A stretch of DNA of 6,288 bases from Bacteroidales bacterium UBA1711 (GTDB lineage: Bacteria > Bacteroidota > Bacteroidia > Bacteroidales > P3): assembly GCA_002317325.1 (NCBI GenBank), contig DCJB01000078.1, positions 1-6,288 of the forward strand, written 5' to 3'. The notes below the pieces were generated by a model. That model saw only the letters and a program-made list of their open reading frames with translations, was not told the origin of the DNA and did no database searches. How positions within the stretch are numbered: position 1 is the stretch's first letter; the number at the start of each line of letters is the position of its first letter. Below are positions 1 to 5,175 of this stretch, piece after piece. Position numbers and translations under genes: made by a program.

Positions 1-5
1 TCAAT

Positions 6-33
6 TAATTCTTAATTCTAAATTCTTAATTAT
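6..33. repeat. 7-bp tandem repeat, four AT-rich units
   Basis: Four consecutive 7-base units read TAATTCT, TAATTCT, AAATTCT and TAATTAT; the first two are identical and the others differ by one or two bases. The array runs almost directly into the nine-C run at 35-43. It lies in the non-coding leader upstream of the sigma factor gene. Short AATTCTTAATT-type arrays are, as I recall, common in intergenic DNA of Bacteroidota. No function can be read from it; slippage of the array could change promoter spacing if a promoter lies nearby. Confidence 0.6.
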
Positions 34-34
34 T

Positions 35-43
35 CCCCCCCCC
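35..43. repeat. Homopolymeric C9 tract
   Basis: Nine consecutive C on the plus strand, about 150 bases upstream of the sigma factor start codon and directly after the AT-rich 7-bp array. Runs of this length are prone to slipped-strand mispairing and also to sequencing error. It lies outside any supported gene, so a length change would affect expression rather than reading frame, if it has any effect. Confidence 0.7.
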
Positions 44-195
44 TTGTCACACAATTCAAATTTTTTTGCGTCTAATATGGCAACAAACGAAAACAAATCC
101 AAATAGTCGCGAATGGTATGGATGAAGCAATACCAAATAATTCCTTTAGAAACCAAATGAATACATGATGATAGATAGGTGGAACTGATATTTCG

Positions 196-732
196 ATGCC
201 CGTGCAGCAACAAGAAATAGAATTCGGTGACCTGCTGAACCGCAACAACCATACCATAAACAGTGTCTGTCTTAGGTACTGTGGTGGCAATACGTTCTAT
301 TTCGATGAACTGCGGCAAGAGTGCGCCGTGGCGATATGGGCGGAGTTCAGCCGTTATGGCCTCAGCCGTTTCCGTGGCGACAGCGCCGAGTCAATCTGGA
401 TATACCAAATCTCGTACCACGCCGTCATAGACTACCTCCGCAACCCCAGTAACCGAGAGTTCCAGTCCGTCTGCGACCTTTACACCCTGGAGCACCTCAC
501 CGACAGCCAACCGCAGTCGGAAGCCATGTGGGGCCAATCCCGCGACGGCTGGAGCCTGCTCGACGAACTCACGGCACAACTCAACCACAGCGAATGCAAC
601 CTCCTCAACCACTACTTGAGCGACGACTCCTACAGCACCATCGCACGCACCGAGGGCATCACCGAAAGCAACGCGCGCAAAAGAATGTCGCGACTACTGT
701 ACAAATTGAAAACCTTAATCCACAAACAATAA
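196..732 (+). CDS. ECF-like sigma-70 family RNA polymerase sigma factor
   Basis: Predicted to direct RNA polymerase to a specific set of promoters. The 178-residue product has the two-domain layout of ECF sigma factors. Region 2 spans about residues 12-83: FDELRQECAVAIWAEF at 36-51, FRGDSAESIWIYQISYHAV at 59-77 and DYLR at 79-82 match the usual 'DL.QE....W..F.G.....W...I..N...D.LR' pattern. Region 4 spans about 119-172: LLDELTAQLN, then the helix-turn-helix YSTIARTEGITESNARKRMSRLLYKL at 146-171. The length is typical for the class. ATG 196 is the first start after an in-frame TAG at 172-174; an AGGTGG-like stretch at 177-182 is too far upstream to be a convincing ribosome site. Two membrane-protein genes follow on the same strand, suggesting that the factor is held at or signalled through the membrane. 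The regulon and inducing signal are unknown, and no specific ECF subgroup can be assigned by eye. Confidence 0.88.
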   Translation: MPVQQQEIEFGDLLNRNNHTINSVCLRYCGGNTFYFDELRQECAVAIWAEFSRYGLSRFRGDSAESIWIYQISYHAVIDYLRNPSNREFQSVCDLYTLEHLTDSQPQSEAMWGQSRDGWSLLDELTAQLNHSECNLLNHYLSDDSYSTIARTEGITESNARKRMSRLLYKLKTLIHKQ

Positions 733-770
733 CCAACCAGCCTCTTTTTCACCCCATCACCATTTATTTG

Positions 771-778
771 AAGGAGGG
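771..778 (+). promoter_or_regulatory. Strong Shine-Dalgarno-like sequence with long spacing
   Basis: AAGGAGGG is a near-perfect anti-16S complement, but its core GGAGG (773-777) ends 18 bases before the ATG at 796, much further than the usual 5-9. No ATG, GTG or TTG lies at a normal distance, and no in-frame start exists between the two. Bacteroidota generally make little use of such sites, so its role is uncertain. Confidence 0.35.
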
Positions 779-795
779 ACAAATACCGATTATCA

Positions 796-1500
796 ATGAA
801 AAAAGAAGAAAAATCGTTGGGCTGTTTCCTGCATGAGGAAAGAGGACACGACCGGCTTGTCACGGACGGCGACATCCATCGGCTGCGTTCTGCGCAGAAA
901 CTAATTGATGATGTCGCCTCGCAAATACCGCCGTTCACCTCAAGGCAAATCCATGCGGTGGTTGAAAGCAATCGTCTTTCGCAGTTCCAGCTCCGCCGTC
1001 AGGCCGACCGCTATCTGCTCACCATCTGCCTCCTCATCCTCGCCTTGGCGGCAAGCCTCCTGTGGCATACCGCTCCTGCTGGACTCTCGCCCCTCAACCT
1101 CGCTGTCCTCATCCTTGCCGTCGCCGATGCTTGGGTTGCCTTGCGTGCCGCCCGTAGCCTGTGGCTTATGTGGCAGACACACCGCCTTCGCCGCCGTCCC
1201 TACCGTATGGCCCGCTATGCCGACCGACTGAGCCGTCTCTCACGCCGCCGTCGCTGGTGGCTGGGATTCGTTCTCCGCAGTGGCTACAATCCCGTTTCCG
1301 ACAAAGACTTCCGTCGGCTGGAATTCTTCCCCCTCCGCCTCCCGTCCTACACAATCGCGGCATGCCTCTTCCTGCTCATCGCCCTGAATGCCGACAAGAC
1401 CTTTGCCGCCACACGCGACTATGTCAACGTCACCACCACCACCGAGAAAACCGCCACTGCGATTTGCGATACTGTGGGCGAAATAATCCAGCAGCTATGA
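796..1500 (+). CDS. Multi-pass membrane protein linked to sigma factor, putative anti-sigma regulator
   Basis: I do not recognise a named family. The 234-residue product has a charged N-terminal region (1-72) and three predicted membrane segments: about 73-90 (YLLTICLLILALAASLLW), 98-119 and 185-198. Between the second and third lies a loop with 14 arginines in residues 117-153, including RLRRR and RRRR runs. By the positive-inside rule the N-terminus and this loop are cytoplasmic and the C-terminal tail (about 199-234, with a TTTT stretch) is periplasmic. The gene starts 63 bases after the sigma factor and its TGA overlaps the next ATG, so it is probably in one operon. A cytoplasmic N-terminal region of about 70 residues, followed by membrane helices, next to an ECF-like sigma factor fits an anti-sigma role. 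However, I see no HxxxCxxC zinc motif and no FecR domain, so the role is inferred from position and topology only. Confidence 0.7.
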   Translation: MKKEEKSLGCFLHEERGHDRLVTDGDIHRLRSAQKLIDDVASQIPPFTSRQIHAVVESNRLSQFQLRRQADRYLLTICLLILALAASLLWHTAPAGLSPLNLAVLILAVADAWVALRAARSLWLMWQTHRLRRRPYRMARYADRLSRLSRRRRWWLGFVLRSGYNPVSDKDFRRLEFFPLRLPSYTIAACLFLLIALNADKTFAATRDYVNVTTTTEKTATAICDTVGEIIQQL

Positions 1501-2039
1501 AACGTCCATTCAACAAGAAACGCTTTTGGCAGGTCATATTCATCCTGGCCATAGTTGAGGCCATTGCTTTCTGCGTCGTCTTACAATGGAAATATATCTT
1601 CCCCTCCAAGGAGGTCAGCGACCTATACACCCGCTATGAAAATGTTGATGGCCTTGACGTTTCCTATATTAAGGATTACAAAATAAACGACACCGTCTTT
1701 GTCAGTGTAACCATACTTGAAGCGACAACGGATTCTGCATGGCTTACACTTCGACACGATTTCAATCTTGAAGTTCCGCCTCAAGAAATGATTGATTTTC
1801 TCGGTCACAATTCCGTTGAAGTATGGGCTGCTCCAAAGGGCAATTATGCTATGCCCATGGATTCCATACTATTAAACAATGATTTATTGGCTGTGTCTTG
1901 GTCTGAACGCAGAATCAGCGTCTTCTCCGTTGAAACGATGCTACAAATGCGTTTGCTTAAACGCAATCAATTCGAGGAAAGTATATCCAAAAGTCGAAAA
2001 AACCTAAATGTAATCAAAAAAGTTGCATTTGTAACTTGA
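1497..2039 (+). CDS. Single-pass membrane protein of unknown function, third gene of sigma cluster
   Basis: A 180-residue protein with a basic N-terminus (MKRPFNKKRF), one hydrophobic segment at about 11-29 (WQVIFILAIVEAIAFCVVL, with a glutamate inside it), and a hydrophilic remainder of about 145 residues, probably periplasmic. No known domain is recognised. The frame is open upstream to 1161, but that part merely shadows the preceding gene; ATG 1497 is chosen because it gives a clean basic-plus-hydrophobic N-terminus and a four-base ATGA overlap with the upstream stop, typical of translational coupling. The C-terminus is lysine-rich (KSRKNLNVIKK at 165-175). From about 1620 to the stop the DNA is clearly richer in A+T than the flanking genes (16 G+C of 60 bases in 1981-2040). 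A sensor or co-regulator with the preceding protein is possible, but function is unknown. Confidence 0.72.
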   Translation: MKRPFNKKRFWQVIFILAIVEAIAFCVVLQWKYIFPSKEVSDLYTRYENVDGLDVSYIKDYKINDTVFVSVTILEATTDSAWLTLRHDFNLEVPPQEMIDFLGHNSVEVWAAPKGNYAMPMDSILLNNDLLAVSWSERRISVFSVETMLQMRLLKRNQFEESISKSRKNLNVIKKVAFVT

Positions 2040-2112
2040 ATTCAGCTTTACACAGCACCACAGCAACCGCAATAACCCTCGCGACAGTAGATTTTGACAA
2101 AAACCGAATATC

Positions 2113-3930
2113 ATGAAAATGAAACGTATCTGTGCTCTTTTTCTAATTCTTTTGTCTGTTCAGGCAATGGGACAGACTTTTGTGTCCAACGGCATCGTGT
2201 ACGGTGTCACATCGGGGCAGACCGTCGAGGTGCAGCCCTACTATATCCTGTTGAGCAGCGCCTACAGCGGCTCCATTGTCATTCCCGAGACGGTGGAGAA
2301 CGACGACATCACCTATACCGTGACTGCGGTCGGCGAGTCTGCCTTCGAGGGTTGCACGGGGGTCACCAACCTCAGCCTTCCGGCCACGGTAAGAAGCATC
2401 GGGTCGTATTGCTTCTACAACTGCAATTTCACCTCGCTGCAGTTGCCCGACTCTCTGCGTACCCTCGGCGACCACGCCTTCCTCTACTCCCGCATCTCGT
2501 CGCTGCACCTCCCGGCACATTTCGAGGAGTACGGCAATGCCGCCTTCTGGGCTCGGAATCTGGCCAGCATCACTGTGGATACGGCCAACCCCTATTTCCG
2601 CTCCATCGGAGGATGGCTCTACTCCAAGGACAGCCTCACTCTCTGCGCGGTGCCCGATGGTGTATCAGGCACTGTAAGCGTTCCCTCTCATGTGCGCCAC
2701 CTCGCCAACATGGCATTCGGCTTCTGTCAGAATGTCACCGCAGTGTCGCTCCCGCAAGGACTCATCAGCATCGGCGACTTTGCCTTCAACATCTGTGCCC
2801 ACATCAACAACGTGGTTATTCCTGCCTCGGTGACCCGCATCGGCAACTGCCCCTTTTCTTACTGTCCGCAACTCACCAACCTCAGCATAGCCTCCGAAAA
2901 CACCCGCTATGTGATGGACGGCCTGTTGCTCTACAGCGCAAACTACGACACGCTGATTTCTTGCCACAAATCGGATGCCACCGTGACGCTGAGACCCAAC
3001 GTGAAAGTCATAGGCGGCTTTGAAAACAATACTTGGGTGAGAAACATCGACTTCCCAGCCAGCGTAACCGAACTGAGCGACAACTGCTTCAACGGCTGCT
3101 CAATAGTGACGCTCACCCTTCCTGCCCACATGAGAAGGATTGGCGCCCTGGCCTTCGGCGAGAACAAGAACCTGACCAGCATCACCATGCCGCAGACACT
3201 GTTGGCAATGGGCGAAGGGGCTTTCTCGTGGTGCGAAAGGCTGACATCCGTAGTCATTCCCGACTCGCTCACGATTATCCCCAAAGAGGCTTTCAACTCA
3301 TGCCCTCGACTGTCCTCTGTTGCCTGGGGCAACGCAGTGGAGGAAATCGGATATGCCTCTTTCTGGGCCATGGCTGCCGCCGACCTCCAACTGCCGCCGA
3401 CGCTCAAGAAGTTGGACGACCTGGCCTTTGCCGCCTGCGCCAACAATCTGAGGCGGGTCACCTTTCGTGGTCAGGCAGACACCATTGGTGAAAGAGTGTT
3501 CCGCAACGCCAACCTCGATCGTATGCGTTTCAAGTCGGCCGTCCCCCCCGCCGTCACAGGCGATGGCCCGCTTGCCGACATCGGTCGCCTCGACAGCATA
3601 ATCATCCCTTGCGGAAGTCTCAACGCATGGCTGGCCGACAGCTATTGGGGTCAGTTCGCCGACAAACTGGTGGAGGATTGCAACCTCGGCGTGAAGGAAG
3701 CCGCTGCCGCCAATATCGTTGTCTATCCCAACCCCACCACCGGCAAGGTGCATATTCTCGGCCTCGAAGAAGAAGCCCCCGATGTCGAAATCCTCGACAT
3801 GGCCGGCCGTCCCGCAGCCGCCTTCCGCCACACCACCACCCTCAACCTCTCTAATCTCCCCAACGGCGCCTACATGGCCAAGATAAAGACTGCCCAAGGC
3901 GTGCAGCACCTCAAACTCATCAAAAAGTAG
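2113..3930 (+). CDS. BspA-like leucine-rich repeat surface protein with type IX secretion sorting domain
   Basis: A secreted or cell-surface protein of 605 residues, probably in adhesion or binding. The N-terminus MKMKRICALFLILLSVQAMG is a signal peptide, likely cut before Gln21. Residues about 68-475 hold roughly a dozen LRR_5 (BspA/TpLRR) repeats of about 23 residues with the pattern 'V..IG..AF..C..L..I.IP.S', for example VTAVGESAFEGC (70-81), VTRIGNCPFSYC (240-251) and MRRIGALAFGENKNLTSITM (340-359). Two insertions near 152-180 and 258-290 (YFRSIGGWLYS, TRYVMDGLLLYS) are the non-repeat loops often seen in the family. IIIPCGSLNAW (496-506) is the typical closing segment. Residues 533-605 form a Por/type IX sorting domain: VVYPNPTTGKV, EILDMAGR, LPNGAYMAKIKT, then LKLIKK. 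It is therefore expected to cross the outer membrane and be anchored or released. It lies 73 bases after the sigma cluster. The ligand is unknown. Confidence 0.9.
   Translation: MKMKRICALFLILLSVQAMGQTFVSNGIVYGVTSGQTVEVQPYYILLSSAYSGSIVIPETVENDDITYTVTAVGESAFEGCTGVTNLSLPATVRSIGSYCFYNCNFTSLQLPDSLRTLGDHAFLYSRISSLHLPAHFEEYGNAAFWARNLASITVDTANPYFRSIGGWLYSKDSLTLCAVPDGVSGTVSVPSHVRHLANMAFGFCQNVTAVSLPQGLISIGDFAFNICAHINNVVIPASVTRIGNCPFSYCPQLTNLSIASENTRYVMDGLLLYSANYDTLISCHKSDATVTLRPNVKVIGGFENNTWVRNIDFPASVTELSDNCFNGCSIVTLTLPAHMRRIGALAFGENKNLTSITMPQTLLAMGEGAFSWCERLTSVVIPDSLTIIPKEAFNSCPRLSSVAWGNAVEEIGYASFWAMAAADLQLPPTLKKLDDLAFAACANNLRRVTFRGQADTIGERVFRNANLDRMRFKSAVPPAVTGDGPLADIGRLDSIIIPCGSLNAWLADSYWGQFADKLVEDCNLGVKEAAAANIVVYPNPTTGKVHILGLEEEAPDVEILDMAGRPAAAFRHTTTLNLSNLPNGAYMAKIKTAQGVQHLKLIKK
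3543..3549 (+). repeat. C7 tract inside the LRR protein gene
   Basis: Seven consecutive C within codons 477-479 (Val-Pro-Pro) at the end of the LRR region. A one-base slip here would shift the frame before the C-terminal sorting domain and so prevent normal type IX export. The frame is intact in this copy. Any role in variation is inference. Confidence 0.4.
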
Positions 3931-4062
3931 CCTCCCCGGGAAAACATGACTTTTCGGACGCCCGCTCCCATGATGAATAGGTGATTGCCCCCCCGTCCGA
4001 CAATCGGAAAATCCCCGTCGCCGCATTCCAACAGGTTCTGATCCCGGCAATGAGGCAGAAAT

Positions 4063-4099
4063 AAGAGGGCCGCCGCAGCTGCGCTGCGGCGGCCCTCTT
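4063..4099. terminator. Bidirectional intrinsic terminator, 17-bp perfect hairpin
   Basis: AAGAGGGCCGCCGCAGC (4063-4079) pairs perfectly with GCTGCGGCGGCCCTCTT (4083-4099), leaving a TGC loop. The stem is very GC-rich and is flanked by A on the left and T on the right, although the T run is short (TTT at 4098-4100). It sits between the convergent LRR gene (stop at 3930) and the YD-like gene (stop at 4154), so one element can stop transcription from both sides. The distance from the LRR stop, about 130 bases, implies a long 3' untranslated region on that side. Confidence 0.8.
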
Positions 4100-4153
4100 T
4101 GGCGTGAGCCTCTACCATCGGAGAACCATCGCCCCCCTATTGTGGCAGAGCGG

Positions 4154-5035
4154 TTAGAAGTACTTGATGTCGCGCTCCACTACATACTGCGGCACCTTCT
4201 TGGTGTCTTCGAGCAGGTATTCATAGCGCGTCACCCAGTTGCCCTGCTCGTCGTAGCGGTACTCATAGAGGGTGATGGTGAGCTCGGGGTCGGCGGGGTT
4301 GTCGTTGTAGTCGTACATGGTGGCGCTGGTGCGCTCGTTGTGCTCGTCGTACTCGTAGCGTATCTCCTGCACCTTGGTGCCGGCGGCGTCATATACGACG
4401 GTCTTGAATATGTTGTCCCCCTCGCCATAGATAAACACCTCGCGTCGGAAGATGTTGTTTTCATGGTCGTTGCGGTTGATTTGGCAGAGGCGGCCCTGTG
4501 CGTCGTATTTATACAGCACCCGGTACTCAATCTGCCGCTCCTCGTCCTCGACATACTGCTCGGTGAGGATGAGCTCGGCATCGTAGATGTAGTAGGTGCG
4601 GCCGATCACGTTTTCTTCGGGGTCGAGAATCTGCTCGAGGGTGACGAGGCCGAAGCCGTCGTGCTTGTAGCGTGTCTTGAAGATGAGGTCTTCTTCGTTG
4701 GAGAGGTAGGACTGGCTGCGGCGCTGCCCCTTTTGGTTATAGACCGTTTTGAGGCGCTCCATGATACCGCCGTGCGAGACTTCCCCCGTGCGCGCGTCGG
4801 CTTCATACATGACCGAAAGGACGTTCTGCACCTCGCCGTGCAGGCCGTCGCGAAGGGCGTCGCTCAGGCGGTCGGGCATGGCCTGGTTTACTTTGGTGGG
4901 GGCGTTGGGGCGCTTCTGAACGGCCTGCTGGGGCTGGTCGTTGATTCGGCCGCGGAGATTGTCGTTGTTCTGGGCCGCAGCACCGCCTGCCATGGTCAGA
5001 AAAAGAGCCGCAATCAAAAGATGCTGTATCTTCAT
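4154..5035 (-). CDS. Secreted protein with YD/RHS-like repeats, function unknown
   Basis: A 293-residue exported protein. MKIQHLLIAALFLTMAGGAA is a clear signal peptide with likely cleavage after Ala-Ala-Ala at about residue 21; no lipobox cysteine follows, so it is not an evident lipoprotein. Residues 22-60 are polar and rich in Gln, Asn and Pro, probably a linker. From about 97 on there are repeated Tyr-rich strands of YD character: VYNQKGQRRSQSYL (98-111), YKYDAQGRLCQI (175-186), VVYDAAGTKVQEIRYEYD (213-230), YEYRYDEQGNWVTRYEY (257-273). These resemble the YD repeats of RHS/wapA proteins and the short 'YD..GNW..R' proteins of Bacteroidota, but the protein is far too small for an RHS toxin and has no visible toxin tip. 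It may be periplasmic or surface-bound. It is convergent with the LRR gene and divergent from the symporter gene, with its own candidate promoter at 5100-5107. Its biological role is not known. Confidence 0.85.
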   Translation of the reverse strand: MKIQHLLIAALFLTMAGGAAAQNNDNLRGRINDQPQQAVQKRPNAPTKVNQAMPDRLSDALRDGLHGEVQNVLSVMYEADARTGEVSHGGIMERLKTVYNQKGQRRSQSYLSNEEDLIFKTRYKHDGFGLVTLEQILDPEENVIGRTYYIYDAELILTEQYVEDEERQIEYRVLYKYDAQGRLCQINRNDHENNIFRREVFIYGEGDNIFKTVVYDAAGTKVQEIRYEYDEHNERTSATMYDYNDNPADPELTITLYEYRYDEQGNWVTRYEYLLEDTKKVPQYVVERDIKYF

Positions 5036-5099
5036 ATCTTATTTAGGACTAACGGGCTACAGAGATATATAGCCGCGATGTGACACATTTTTGAGAGTT

Positions 5100-5107
5100 C
5101 AAAGTTA
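5100..5107 (-). promoter_or_regulatory. Candidate -7 box for the YD-like gene
   Basis: On the minus strand this reads TAACTTTG, an exact match to the Bacteroidota -7 consensus TAnnTTTG. It lies 64 bases upstream of the ATG at 5035, implying a leader of roughly 55-60 bases. The -33 region at about 5127-5130 reads TTTC on the minus strand, close to but not the TTTG consensus. Confidence 0.55.
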
Positions 5108-5138
5108 CGAAAAAAAACGGAAATGCGAAAAAAAATTG

Positions 5139-5146
5139 TATCTTTG
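5139..5146 (+). promoter_or_regulatory. Candidate -7 box for the sodium symporter gene
   Basis: TATCTTTG matches the Bacteroidota TAnnTTTG -7 consensus exactly and lies 29 bases before the ATG at 5176, which gives a short leader of about 20-25 bases. It is preceded by A-rich DNA (5108-5117 and 5128-5135). No clear TTTG -33 element is present at the expected spacing. Together with the minus-strand box at 5100-5107 it forms a divergent promoter region. Confidence 0.65.
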
Positions 5147-5175
5147 CAATTGAAAAACCCACCAGACTCTGCTCG

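Larger units (their letters stand above)
1..195. other. AT-rich non-coding leader of the sigma factor gene
   Basis: No coding region is supported here. The stretch holds the 7-bp array, the C9 run and a T7 run (61-67) that forms a small CAAATTTTTTTG element. I searched the plus strand for the Bacteroidota TAnnTTTG -7 box and found none, so the promoter of the downstream sigma gene is not identified; it may lie further left or use a non-consensus, possibly autoregulated, sequence. An in-frame TAG at 172-174 closes the sigma reading frame upstream of its ATG. Confidence 0.5.

Noticed and set aside
1..318. Minus-strand frame of 105 codons over the leader
   Set aside because: It runs antisense into the sigma gene and its C-terminal part translates the C9 run and AT-rich repeat; no coding character.
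1161..1496. N-terminal extension of the third cluster gene
   Set aside because: The Pro/Ser/Arg-rich stretch is a shadow of the preceding membrane-protein gene. ATG 1497 gives a normal membrane anchor and a coupled start.
2088..2096. TAGATTTTG as promoter of the LRR gene
   Set aside because: It has three rather than two bases between TA and TTTG, and no -33 element is visible, so it does not meet the consensus; the start is also only 17 bases downstream.
2094..3023. Plus-strand frame of 309 codons overlapping the LRR gene
   Set aside because: Arg/His/Cys-rich shadow; the LRR frame from 2113 is complete, with signal peptide, repeats and sorting domain.
3954..4000. TCGGACG / CGTCCGA inverted repeat after the LRR gene
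   Set aside because: Only seven pairs with a 33-base loop and no following T run on either strand; too weak next to the perfect hairpin at 4063-4099.
4114..4131. Direct repeat ACCATCG in the convergent gap
   Set aside because: Two 7-base copies with 11-base periodicity are easily explained by chance, and nothing nearby suggests an attachment site or operator.
4142..5083. Long plus-strand open frame of 313 codons opposite the YD-like gene
   Set aside because: It is rich in Val, Leu, Gly and Ala in a low-complexity pattern, as expected from the antisense of a GC-rich gene. The minus-strand frame has a proper signal peptide and coherent YD repeats.
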